Shown one piece after another: positions 1 through 7,284 of a stretch of DNA of 14,687 bases. The notes under the pieces were generated by a model that saw only the letters and a program-made list of their open reading frames with translations, was not told where the DNA came from and made no database searches. The position numbers and the translations under genes were made by a program. Source of the DNA: Actinomycetota bacterium (GTDB lineage: Bacteria; Cyanobacteriota; Vampirovibrionia; Obscuribacterales; Obscuribacteraceae); NCBI GenBank assembly GCA_903970355.1, contig CAJCIF010000415.1, forward strand, positions 1-14,687, written 5' to 3'. Within the stretch, counting starts at the first letter, position 1. Every line of letters starts with the position of its first letter.

Positions 1-236
1 TCCTTTCCCCGCTAAAAGATCTGGGCTTCATGCCACAAATGAACACGGTTTTGCCCTGGGCGCCATTTGATGTAGACCCGCGTGGTCGCTACGGAAACGG
101 CTTCTTCCTCGGCGCCTACGATCAGGCTTTTGCTCGCAATTCGGCTATAAAAGCCTTGATCAACAAGATTCGCTTAGGCGGCAATGTAGACCTTGAAGTT
201 CCTCAAGAGTTCCAACTGCAAAACATGGTTGCCTGA
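1..236 (+). CDS. 3' end of an unidentified gene
   Basis: An open frame runs in from the left edge (first full codon at position 3) and ends at TGA 234-236, giving about 77 C-terminal residues. The frame has no stop before position 30, so the ATG at 30 is probably an internal methionine and the gene starts outside the window. The visible part contains a Pro/Trp/Asp-rich stretch (LPWAPFDVDPRGRYGNG) followed by a probable helix (FARNSAIKALINKIRLGG). I do not recognise the family. No membrane segment or signal is visible in this part. It points the same way as dxr, 53 bases downstream. Confidence 0.6.
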   Translation, partial: LSPLKDLGFMPQMNTVLPWAPFDVDPRGRYGNGFFLGAYDQAFARNSAIKALINKIRLGGNVDLEVPQEFQLQNMVA

Positions 237-289
237 CGTCCCGCTTGCAACACTGTAAAATGAGGCAGTTGTGAGCGGCGGTATAGTTT

Positions 290-1459
290 TTGAAACGCAT
301 CAGTTTAATTGGCGCGACAGGGTCCGTTGGCAGGCAGGCGCTTGCGGTTGTGGCCGCCCATAGAGAGGCCCTCAAGGTAGTTGCCATGGCTGCCGGTGCC
401 AGGAGTCTTCCAGACTTTGCTCAGAGCATAACGACATTTTCGCCTGATCTTGTTTCTGTGCCGGACAGTCGCGCTGCATCCGAGCTGCAAAAATTGCTTG
501 GTACGAAAGCGAATGAAGTGGCGATTCACCACGGTGAGGAAGGGCTGGAGCTCGTTGCAACGCACAACGAAGCTCAAACTGTAGTTACTGCTGTAGTAGG
601 TTTTCTAGGATTGAAGCCCACTGCCGCTGCCATCAAACAAGGTAAAACAATTGCCCTTGCCAACAAAGAGACTCTTGTTGCAGCAGGTGGTGTCATTATG
701 CCTATGGTAAAGCAATACCAGGCGGCTATCGTACCTGTTGATAGCGAGCATGCTGCCATACATCAATCGATGCACGGCTACGGACCTCAAGATTTAAGCG
801 CTATCTGGTTGACTGCTTCAGGCGGACCCTTTCGAAAATGGTCTAACGAACAAATAGAAAATGCCACCGTTGAAGATGCGCTCGATCATCCCAACTGGTC
901 GATGGGGCATAAAATCACAATTGATTCCGCCACGATGATGAATAAGGGATTGGAAATTATTGAGGCACGCTGGCTTTTTGACATCAGTCCCGAAAAAATC
1001 CGAGTTGTCATTCATCCCGAATCAATTCTTCATTCAGCGGTCGAATTCAAAGACGGCTCCATAGTTGGCCAACTCGGACATCCTGATATGAGAATGCCGA
1101 TACACTATGCGCTTTTTTATCCAAATCGCGTTGAGTCTACAATAGTTCCCAGGCTCGATCTCACTAAGCTATCGAAACTTACCTTTGAAGAGCCTGACTT
1201 TAAGCGCTTTCCTTGTCTTAAAATTGCCGCAGACTTGGCAAGTGAAGACAGCACAAGAGCGAGCGTTTTAAACGCGGCCAACGAAATTGTTGTGGAAGCG
1301 TTTTTAAAGCGCAGAATTTCTTTTGGTACGATTCCGAAAATGTTGAGCTCTGTACTGGAACGACACAAATCGATTTCAAAACCAAGTTTGGACGATATAC
1401 TTGAGGCGGACCGCTGGGCGCGTCAAGAAGCAGAAAGCCTCTTACACGCCGCTACCTAA
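290..1459 (+). CDS. dxr: 1-deoxy-D-xylulose 5-phosphate reductoisomerase
   Basis: Cytosolic enzyme that converts 1-deoxy-D-xylulose 5-phosphate to 2-C-methyl-D-erythritol 4-phosphate with NADPH, the committed step of the MEP isoprenoid pathway. At 389 residues it is the usual length. Visible motifs are the NADPH loop GATGSVG (residues 8-14), LANKETLVAAG (123-133), the metal and substrate residues D151 and E153 in PVDSEHAAIHQ, TASGGPFR (175-182), the flexible active-site loop NWSMGHKIT (202-210), and NKGLE with E222 as the third metal ligand. C-terminal IHPESILHS and NAANEIVVEAFL motifs are also present. The start is TTG at 290: an in-frame TAG lies at 284-286 and the next Met is at residue 33, beyond the NADPH motif. 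No strong ribosome binding site is seen. upp follows after 12 bases, so they are probably co-transcribed. Confidence 0.97.
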   Translation: MKRISLIGATGSVGRQALAVVAAHREALKVVAMAAGARSLPDFAQSITTFSPDLVSVPDSRAASELQKLLGTKANEVAIHHGEEGLELVATHNEAQTVVTAVVGFLGLKPTAAAIKQGKTIALANKETLVAAGGVIMPMVKQYQAAIVPVDSEHAAIHQSMHGYGPQDLSAIWLTASGGPFRKWSNEQIENATVEDALDHPNWSMGHKITIDSATMMNKGLEIIEARWLFDISPEKIRVVIHPESILHSAVEFKDGSIVGQLGHPDMRMPIHYALFYPNRVESTIVPRLDLTKLSKLTFEEPDFKRFPCLKIAADLASEDSTRASVLNAANEIVVEAFLKRRISFGTIPKMLSSVLERHKSISKPSLDDILEADRWARQEAESLLHAAT

Positions 1460-1471
1460 TAGGCATTGAAA

Positions 1472-2110
1472 ATGATCTCAGCACATTCATCTGTAAAAGT
1501 TGCAAAACACCCACTCATTCAAAATGCTCTCACGCAATTGAGAGACTATCGCACGCCTTCAAGTGAATTCCGCCGCCTGTCCTTGCAACTCAGCCGGCTC
1601 CTTATTTATGAGGCGATGGTTGGACTGTCCGCAAAAGAAATCGGTGTTGAAACACCCATGGGTCCTGGTAAAGGCGTAGTGCTGACAGACTATGTAATTC
1701 TTGCACCAGTATTGCGAGCCGGTTTAGTTTTGTCCGAAGCCGCTCAGGATTTGTTTCCCGGTGCGCGCATCTACCACGTTGGATTGCGCCGCGATGAAGA
1801 AACACTCAAAGCAATTTCGTATTACTCGAAACTGCCGGAAAAACTGCCTGCAGAAAGTAGCGTATTTATTTTAGATCCTATGCTTGCTACTGGTGGTTCT
1901 GCCGTTGCAGCAATATCGCTTTTCAGCAATTTAAAAGTGCAGTCTATTCACCTCGTGTCATTTTTGTCGGCCCCGGAAGGCATAAAGCATGTGCAGGAAA
2001 ATTTTCCAAATGTCCAAATCACAACCGGAGCAATTGACGATCATCTCAACGAGCATGGATACATAGTTCCTGGTCTCGGTGATGCCGGCGATCGTATTTT
2101 TGGGACTTAA
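1472..2110 (+). CDS. upp: Uracil phosphoribosyltransferase
   Basis: Pyrimidine salvage enzyme making UMP from uracil and PRPP. It has 212 residues from the ATG at 1472. The family signature is very clear: LAPVLRAGLVLSEA (78-90), GLRRDEETL (104-112), the PRPP-binding loop DPMLATGGSA (135-144), and the uracil-binding C-terminus GYIVPGLGDAGDRIFGT (196-212), which ends as in the E. coli enzyme. KHPLIQ near the N-terminus (12-17) is also typical. I chose ATG 1472 because AGG at 1461-1463 sits 8 bases before it; an in-frame TTG at 1466 would add two residues and cannot be excluded. It lies 12 bases after dxr and 32 before the lipoprotein gene. There is no uracil permease gene beside it in the window. 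Confidence 0.96.
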   Translation: MISAHSSVKVAKHPLIQNALTQLRDYRTPSSEFRRLSLQLSRLLIYEAMVGLSAKEIGVETPMGPGKGVVLTDYVILAPVLRAGLVLSEAAQDLFPGARIYHVGLRRDEETLKAISYYSKLPEKLPAESSVFILDPMLATGGSAVAAISLFSNLKVQSIHLVSFLSAPEGIKHVQENFPNVQITTGAIDDHLNEHGYIVPGLGDAGDRIFGT

Positions 2111-2142
2111 TTCAGTCGATTCAAAAGGGCACTGAGTAAGCA

Positions 2143-3507
2143 ATGCGCCTCATTAGACTGCTGATATGTTTAATAGCAGTTCCCATCCTTAGCGCTTGCG
2201 AGTCACTAGATAAAATAGTCTGGTCCCCGGATGGTTCAAAAGTAGCTGTACTTGCTGATAGTGGTATCAAGTTTGGTGACGCCCAGGGCACTCTTTCGCA
2301 ATCAACTTCGATCAAAGCAAAGCTATTCCGATGGCTTCCCGATGGCAAACGTGCTGTCGTTGTCATTGAAAAAACGGGTTGCACTTGGGCAGAAATGAAA
2401 CCGCTTTTGAGCAAAGCGGAAGTTGACAAAGCTATTTCCGATAGCGAAGAAGTTTGGAACTTTCATGGCACCATGGCGCAGCTAGATCAAAGATTTTCAA
2501 AGCAAAATGGCTCGAGCGATTTCGTCATGCCCTATCTTGAAAGTAAGTACGGAAGACCGGCATTAATCAAGAAACTGAATGAGCTGAACACTAAAATATC
2601 TCCATCGGAGTTAACTGAGATTGGTGGTTTTTATTCAACCTATTCAGTCCAGCTAATAACCGTTCAAGAAAAAATAGAAAGTGGACCAGTGCTTTTGCGT
2701 TCAGCTTCAGAAATTGCTGATTTACGGGTTTCACCAAAGGGTGACATGGTGCTCGTTTCCGAAGACAAGGGGTCCAAAGGGTGCGATTTGTACCTGGCAT
2801 TCATTGGCGGCCAAAGACCGGCGAAATGGCTGGAATCTGGAAATGCAAGTTATCCAGATTGGAACGCTGATGGAACGCAAATCATTTTTGTGCAAGCGAA
2901 TCGGCCCATTACTGAAGAAGGCTCAACAAACGGCACAGTACCATTAGGCATGATAATGACTTGCCATTTGGATTACACGGGCGGAACACTCACACAAAGA
3001 TCCGGAAGTGTTCTTGGCTGGTTGCCGTTCTCACAGGAAACGCGTCTACGTACGTTGCCGAATGGCAAAATCCTTTTCAATGCTGAATTGACTGAATTGC
3101 CGTGTACGGATGAGTCATTTAAGAAAAAAGGCAGTCTTTACGAGTTGAGTCCTGACGGTAAGACTCTTGAGAAAATTGAATCGAAAGGGGATCCTCTAGG
3201 CAACGATTTGAGTCATTTTGAGATTAACAAGGCTGGAACTAAAGTGGTTGTCGCAAGCAATACCGGTGCAGTTACCCTGCTGGATCTTGAGACGGGCGCG
3301 GTGAATACTGTAGAAAAAATTTCAAAGGATGCTACTGGCAGCGAATTGAAATTCAATCCATCATGGCGAAATGAAGATGAGATGTGTTTTTCTCATCGCT
3401 CCGGGCCATCGCAATTTGAAGTTGTCTTGCAATCAGTTTCTAAGCAAGACTCACGCGTAATTAGCAGTAAATGGCCAGTACAGGAAATGAAAATTTTGGG
3501 CAATTAA
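2143..3507 (+). CDS. Predicted lipoprotein with TolB/PD40-like beta-propeller repeats
   Basis: 454 residues. The N-terminus MRLIRLLICLIAVPILSAC is a lipoprotein signal with lipobox LSAC and lipidated Cys19; the +2 residue is Glu. The mature part carries degenerate propeller-blade motifs of the PD40/WD40-like type: IVWSPDGSKVAVLAD just after the anchor, FRWLPDGKRAVVV, LRVSPKGDMVLVSED, YPDWNADGTQIIFVQA, FEINKAGTKVVVASN, and a last NPSWRNEDEMCFSH. This pattern resembles the TolB C-terminal propeller, but no TolB N-terminal domain is visible, so it should not be called tolB. The role is unknown; such propellers usually bind proteins or ligands in the periplasm. A helical insert (about residues 85-145) interrupts the blades. 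It follows upp in the same direction by 32 bases and may be the last gene of that transcript. Confidence 0.85.
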   Translation: MRLIRLLICLIAVPILSACESLDKIVWSPDGSKVAVLADSGIKFGDAQGTLSQSTSIKAKLFRWLPDGKRAVVVIEKTGCTWAEMKPLLSKAEVDKAISDSEEVWNFHGTMAQLDQRFSKQNGSSDFVMPYLESKYGRPALIKKLNELNTKISPSELTEIGGFYSTYSVQLITVQEKIESGPVLLRSASEIADLRVSPKGDMVLVSEDKGSKGCDLYLAFIGGQRPAKWLESGNASYPDWNADGTQIIFVQANRPITEEGSTNGTVPLGMIMTCHLDYTGGTLTQRSGSVLGWLPFSQETRLRTLPNGKILFNAELTELPCTDESFKKKGSLYELSPDGKTLEKIESKGDPLGNDLSHFEINKAGTKVVVASNTGAVTLLDLETGAVNTVEKISKDATGSELKFNPSWRNEDEMCFSHRSGPSQFEVVLQSVSKQDSRVISSKWPVQEMKILGN

Positions 3508-3554
3508 TGTTTCTAGATTACAGACAAACGTCGAGATAAATCGATAATTGTGTA

Positions 3555-3581
3555 TTGAATGAGTGTAACCTTTGGTATTCT
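3555..3581 (+). promoter_or_regulatory. Possible promoter for the kinase gene
   Basis: In the 109-base gap before the kinase, TTGAAT (3555-3560) and TATTCT (3576-3581) resemble -35 and -10 boxes on the + strand. The spacer is only 15 bases, shorter than ideal. This is a weak call from eye inspection. Confidence 0.2.
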
Positions 3582-3616
3582 AAGTTGTTCCGATTGGCGT
3601 CTGAGCGTTCTTAATA

Positions 3617-4519
3617 ATGGCCGTTCTGCAATCAGAGGAAAATGAACTACCCGCCCCCGGGGAGTTTATCGACCAGTCCTACCAGGTCGTAAGAACGATT
3701 GGGATGGGTGCGTCTGCCACGATTTTTCTGGTGCGGCAAGCCCTTACAGATGATCTTTATGCGCTTAAGATTCTGAAGCAAGCTCACTTCTCAGATGAAA
3801 ATGCCAAAAAGCGATTTGAACGCGAAGCAACGACATTAAGCAAAACAATTCATCCCAATCTCGTTAAGCTACACGGTCACGGGGTGTCCCATTCAGGCGC
3901 GCCTTATTTCGTCATGGATTATCTGGAAGGTAGAAGTCTTGCCGGTATTTTGAATGAAGCTGGCCGCATGGATGTACTGCGGCTCTGTCGAATTGCTGAA
4001 CAAATTTGTGATGGGATTGGCGCGGCGCATGAAGTTGGAGTGCTTCATCGCGATTTGAAGCCCAGTAACATCATTCTCGTTGGCGAAAATATAGACAAAG
4101 AACTCGTAAAAATCGTCGATTTCGGAATTGCCAAAGAGCTTTCTGCGGAATTGGAGCAAAAACTCACCCAAGATGGTCTTACTGTGGGTACGCCCGGGTT
4201 TATGAGTCCAGAGCAATGCTGTGGACTCGATCTCGATCAACGCAGCGATGTCTACAGCGTTGGTTGCATTATGTATAGAGCTCTTTCTGGTGTTGGACCA
4301 TTTCAGGCCGACAACGCCATTGCTCTTCTGTACAAACACGTTACCGAGTCGCACGTGCCACCCATGGAAGTGCACGAACCGTCAATCGGCGCCTATCCGA
4401 AATTGGAAAAGATTGTTTCCAAATCTTTGGCACGCAAAGCCGATAATCGCTATCAATCGATGCGAGATCTTAAGAAGGACATTTCGGAATTTATAGCCAG
4501 CACCGCTGGTGGTGCTTAG
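3617..4519 (+). CDS. Soluble eukaryote-like Ser/Thr protein kinase (PknB type)
   Basis: 300 residues, almost entirely one protein kinase domain (about 20-295). All catalytic elements are present: Gly loop GMGASA (29-34), ATP-anchoring K51 in YALKILK, helix C E70, HRDLKPSN with catalytic D146, DFG at 168-170, activation segment GTPGFMSPEQ (191-200) with SPE in place of APE, and RSDVYSVGCIMYRAL after it. It is therefore predicted active. Unlike classical PknB there is no transmembrane helix and no PASTA or other sensor domain, so signal input must come from a partner protein or by other means. The ATG at 3617 is the only reasonable start; no strong ribosome binding site is seen. Substrates are unknown. 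Its TAG stop overlaps the stop of the convergent dodecin gene. Confidence 0.93.
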   Translation: MAVLQSEENELPAPGEFIDQSYQVVRTIGMGASATIFLVRQALTDDLYALKILKQAHFSDENAKKRFEREATTLSKTIHPNLVKLHGHGVSHSGAPYFVMDYLEGRSLAGILNEAGRMDVLRLCRIAEQICDGIGAAHEVGVLHRDLKPSNIILVGENIDKELVKIVDFGIAKELSAELEQKLTQDGLTVGTPGFMSPEQCCGLDLDQRSDVYSVGCIMYRALSGVGPFQADNAIALLYKHVTESHVPPMEVHEPSIGAYPKLEKIVSKSLARKADNRYQSMRDLKKDISEFIASTAGGA

Positions 4520-4728
4520 TCGCCGTCGTCGAGGCGGAAGCCTACTTTGATTGTGACTTGAAATTCGGCTACTTGTCCGTCTTTAATCAAGCCACGGGTT
4601 TCGACCACTTCGAACCAACCTAAATTGCGCAATGTTTTTGATGCACGCTTAACAGCTTCTTGAACTGCCTCTGACATGCCTTTCGGCGAGGTTCCGACGA
4701 TTTCGGTCATCTTATAAACGCTAGACAT
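4516..4728 (-). CDS. Dodecin family flavin-binding protein
   Basis: 70 residues, the usual dodecin size. Family features are the N-terminal MSSVYKMTEIVGTSPKG, the single helix with EAVQEAVKRASKTLRNL, LGWFEV with W38 (the Trp that stacks on flavin in known dodecins), ETRG, and the strand GQVAEFQVTIKVGFRL. Dodecins are cytosolic dodecamers that store or buffer flavins and in some bacteria also bind CoA. The ribosome binding site AGGAG (4735-4739) lies 6 bases before the ATG. The gene is downstream of the TPR lipoprotein on the same strand, with a 67-base gap. Its stop codon overlaps the kinase stop. Confidence 0.92.
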   Translation of the reverse strand: MSSVYKMTEIVGTSPKGMSEAVQEAVKRASKTLRNLGWFEVVETRGLIKDGQVAEFQVTIKVGFRLDDGD

Positions 4729-4771
4729 CTTTCACTCCTGCAATAGAAACGGGATAGCTATTGTAGGCGCT

Positions 4772-4794
4772 TGGAAAGTGATGCGATCTTTCCA
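4772..4794 (-). repeat. Stem-loop after the TPR lipoprotein gene
   Basis: TGGAAAG (4772-4778) and CTTTCCA (4788-4794) form a perfect 7-bp inverted repeat with a 9-base loop, directly after the TPR gene stop on the - strand. No T-run follows, so it is not a good intrinsic terminator. It could stabilise the 3' end of an mRNA or partly separate the TPR gene from dodecin. Confidence 0.35.
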
Positions 4795-4795
4795 G

Positions 4796-5770
4796 TTATG
4801 GTTCTGCGGTATAACCAAGTTTTTTAGCCTGGTCGAGATCCTTTTGCGCTGCATCTTTACTGCCCGTTTTTAGCAGAACTTGAGCTCGGTGATAATAGAT
4901 GTCTCCGGAGTTAGTACCCAATTCAATAGCCCGGTTGAAAGCACTAAGAGCGTTTTGTTCCTGTCCGAACGCGTCGTAAACATAGCCAAGAGTGTCTTGT
5001 GCATCTGGATCTTTTGAATTTAATTGCACCGATCGCAATGCGTCTTGCAGAGCTGGTTCATTTTCATGAGCTTGCACGTGGGACCAGGCCCGTGCGTTGA
5101 AGGCTTCAGAATTATTAGGTTCCAAAGAAACTTCTTTGTCCAAATCTTTAAGAGCCTTCTTGTGATCGCCTGCGGCATCATAGGCTTGCGCTCGTTGATC
5201 GTAAGCCCAGGCGCTTAATGGTTCCATTTCTACGGCTTTGCTGTAATCTTCAATTGCTTTACCGTATTGCTTTTGCTCACTCCAGATGTAACCTCTGCGC
5301 CCATACGCAATGGCATCTTTGGGATCTGACCTGATCGCCTGGTCCAAATCCTTAATAGCCAGATCGTATTTTTTTAAATCGTCGTAAACATCGGCTCGAT
5401 TTTCATAAAGCCAGGCGTTGTTCGGATCGATTTCAATTGCTTTTGAAAAGTCAGCTAATGCCAATTCAGGCTTATGCAGGCTAGCGTAGGCCCGTCCTCG
5501 ATAACCATAAGTAATTGAATTGCGCGCGTCGTTTTTAAGCGATTCCGTGTAATCAGGAACAGCTTTATTCCATTCCTCTTTTTCGGAATAGAAATTGCCG
5601 CGCTCGCAGAAAGCAGAAGCAATGGCTTTATTGCATTCCTCAAGTGAGGATTGCTTTTCGTCACTCTCATCATCAGATTCCGAATCCCCAGCCGTGCAAC
5701 CGCTAAAAAGCAATGTTGCAATGATGGTGATAAACGTAAATGAACGATGGCGCGTTCGAAATAAGCTAAT
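4796..5770 (-). CDS. TPR-repeat lipoprotein with an apparent non-standard start
   Basis: The protein is eight consecutive 34-residue TPR units with regular AxxY...A...Y..A...DY.KAIE.DPNN spacing, preceded by an acidic Ser/Asp/Glu linker. It is presumably a periplasmic or outer-membrane scaffold. The only standard start is TTG at 5713, which would begin the protein at MLFSGC and leave no signal peptide. Reading further upstream the same frame stays open to a TAG at 5813-5815 and encodes FRTRHRSFTFITIIATLLFSGC, a textbook lipoprotein signal with lipobox LFSGC. No ATG, GTG or TTG occurs there. ATT at 5770 overlaps the TAA of the upstream miniprotein (TAATT), with AAGGA 10 bases before it, and is my preferred start. 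With TTG 5713 the product would be 305 residues; with ATT it is 324. A sequencing error is the main alternative. Confidence 0.85.
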   Translation of the reverse strand: MSLFRTRHRSFTFITIIATLLFSGCTAGDSESDDESDEKQSSLEECNKAIASAFCERGNFYSEKEEWNKAVPDYTESLKNDARNSITYGYRGRAYASLHKPELALADFSKAIEIDPNNAWLYENRADVYDDLKKYDLAIKDLDQAIRSDPKDAIAYGRRGYIWSEQKQYGKAIEDYSKAVEMEPLSAWAYDQRAQAYDAAGDHKKALKDLDKEVSLEPNNSEAFNARAWSHVQAHENEPALQDALRSVQLNSKDPDAQDTLGYVYDAFGQEQNALSAFNRAIELGTNSGDIYYHRAQVLLKTGSKDAAQKDLDQAKKLGYTAEP

Positions 5771-5883
5771 TACTGATGATTTCCTTCGTCGATGTATCCG
5801 CCCAGCGGAAATCTATCATTAAGCCATAAAGCAATTGAAGAGGCAGCGAGAACTACGATAGCACTGCTAAGGAATGTGGCCAT
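5770..5883 (-). CDS. 37-residue single-pass membrane miniprotein
   Basis: ATG at 5883 opens a 37-codon frame. Residues 4-21 (FLSSAIVVLAASSIALWL) form a clear hydrophobic helix, followed by a short polar tail NDRFPLGGYIDEGNHQ. GAGG lies 8 bases before the ATG, a proper ribosome binding site. There is no lipobox or signal-peptidase motif, so it is likely a membrane-anchored small protein. Its TAA (5770-5772) overlaps the proposed ATT start of the TPR lipoprotein by one base, which suggests translational coupling. I do not recognise the family. It could alternatively serve mainly as a translated leader for the TPR gene. Confidence 0.55.
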   Translation of the reverse strand: MATFLSSAIVVLAASSIALWLNDRFPLGGYIDEGNHQ

Positions 5884-6020
5884 TGGGATGCCCTCGATAT
5901 TTATTGATAACAATATAACCGACCAAATTGAATTTTGACGATTAAATGTTGCGATTTTCTCATTAAACTCGAATCGCTCGAAAGACAGACTAGTAGCGCG
6001 AAAACGGTTAACAAGGGGTC

Positions 6021-6026
6021 ATTATA
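6021..6026 (-). promoter_or_regulatory. Candidate -10 box for the miniprotein/TPR transcript
   Basis: A perfect TATAAT on the - strand lies in the 181-base gap between the acyl-CoA dehydrogenase stop and the miniprotein. No convincing -35 box is seen 16-18 bases upstream. If used, the leader would be about 130 bases. The rest of the gap shows nothing clear. Confidence 0.25.
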
Positions 6027-6064
6027 TACGGTGTCTATTGGCTTCTGTTAGGTAACCAACGATT

Positions 6065-7264
6065 CTATACGCCGGCTGTGGCAAGTTCTGTTAAACGTGT
6101 TTCTGGCTTGCCATTTGCGCTCCTAATTCCGAGTGCATCCTGAGCAATAATCATTTTTTGTACTTCGCGTGTGCCTTCGTAGATATTCAGGATTTTTGCA
6201 TCACGGAAATAGCGTTCAACCGGATACTCATCTGAATAACCATAGCCACCGAAAATTTGCACGGCGTTGTGCCCGGCTCTATTAGCTGCTTCTCCACAAA
6301 ATAATTTTGCAAGAGATGTTTCCATTGTGTTGCGAACACCTTTGTTTTTCAAATGCGCGGCACGCAAATAAAGCAAACGGCCGGCTTCGCAATCAACCAC
6401 CATATCCGCAATCATCGCTTGCACTTGTTGATGTTCACCAATCGGTTTTCCGAATGTGATTCTTTGCATAGCGTATTTCGAACAAACATCGATGCAACCT
6501 TGCACCAATCCAACTGCACCGGCAGCAACAGAAAATCTGCCGTTGTCTAAGGCACTCATTGCAATCTTGAAGCCTTCGCCAACGTTTCCCAACATACTGC
6601 TCGCCGGCACGCGCACTTCATCCAGAAAGAGCATTGCTGTATCGGAGGCGCGCAAGCCTAATTTACCTTCGATTTTCTGAGCTTTAAAGCCTGGTGTTTT
6701 CGTGTCCACAATAAAACAGGTAATGCCTTTGTGACCGAGCGCCGGATCGACAGTAGCGAAAATGAGAGCGTGTGTTGCAATGGTGCCGCATGATATCCAA
6801 GTTTTTTGACCACTCAACAAATAATCGGTGCCATCTTTGCGAGCGCGTGTTTGTTGATTGGCTGCATCACTTCCTGCTTCAGGCTCTGTTAAACCGTAAC
6901 AACCGATGAATTCACCGGTGCACAGTTTCGGAAGATATTGCATTTTTTGTTCTTCCGTTCCCCATTTTAAAATGGTGAGAGCGACAAGAGATGTTTGCAC
7001 TGAAAATAAGGTACGAGTGGAAGAGCATATGCGATTCACTTCTTCAGTCATTAACCCGTAGGAAACATAATCGAGCCCGAGGCCGCCATATTTTTCCGGT
7101 ACAGGGCAACCAAGAAATCCTTCTTTGAAGATTTTGTGTGCGATGTCCCAATCAAATTGACAGGCGCGATCATTTTTCTGCGCTACAGGCGCGATCTCGC
7201 GCTCGGCGAAGTCACGCATGTGCTTGCGAATTGCCAGTTGCTCCGGCGAAAAATCAAAATCCAT
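6065..7264 (-). CDS. Acyl-CoA dehydrogenase, possibly glutaryl-CoA dehydrogenase-like
   Basis: 399 residues, a full-length FAD-dependent acyl-CoA dehydrogenase. Visible: MDFDFSPEQ start, CYGLTEPEAGSD (122-133) and WISCG (156-160) flavin-binding motifs, LDNGRFSVAAGAVG (239-252), FGGYGYSDEYPVERYFRD (338-355), and YEGT with catalytic base E363. The stretch STRTLFSVQTSLV resembles the glutaryl-CoA dehydrogenase segment YRSAMSVQSSLV, so R84 aligns by eye with the Arg that binds the substrate carboxylate there; the Glu seven residues earlier in the human enzyme is Asn77 here. Glutaryl-CoA is thus a plausible but unproven substrate. The start is ATG 7264, with GGAG 7 bases before it; a longer frame reaching 7354 overlaps the aldehyde dehydrogenase gene and lacks family similarity. 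It sits 20 bases after that gene and is the last in the operon. Confidence 0.93.
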   Translation of the reverse strand: MDFDFSPEQLAIRKHMRDFAEREIAPVAQKNDRACQFDWDIAHKIFKEGFLGCPVPEKYGGLGLDYVSYGLMTEEVNRICSSTRTLFSVQTSLVALTILKWGTEEQKMQYLPKLCTGEFIGCYGLTEPEAGSDAANQQTRARKDGTDYLLSGQKTWISCGTIATHALIFATVDPALGHKGITCFIVDTKTPGFKAQKIEGKLGLRASDTAMLFLDEVRVPASSMLGNVGEGFKIAMSALDNGRFSVAAGAVGLVQGCIDVCSKYAMQRITFGKPIGEHQQVQAMIADMVVDCEAGRLLYLRAAHLKNKGVRNTMETSLAKLFCGEAANRAGHNAVQIFGGYGYSDEYPVERYFRDAKILNIYEGTREVQKMIIAQDALGIRSANGKPETRLTELATAGV

Positions 7265-7284
7265 AATTTGTCTCCACTCTTTCC

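Noticed and set aside
2143..3507. Assignment of the propeller lipoprotein as TolB of the Tol-Pal system
   Set aside because: Only PD40-like blades are visible. The protein is lipidated, lacks the TolB N-terminal domain and has no tolA, tolQ, tolR or pal neighbours.
3893..4375. 160-codon - strand frame opposite the kinase
   Set aside because: It lies within the kinase catalytic core; no motif or ribosome binding site supports it.
5772..5819. 16-to-17-codon frame (ATG 5819) overlapping the miniprotein
   Set aside because: It is too short, has no clear ribosome binding site, and the overlapping 37-codon frame is much better supported.
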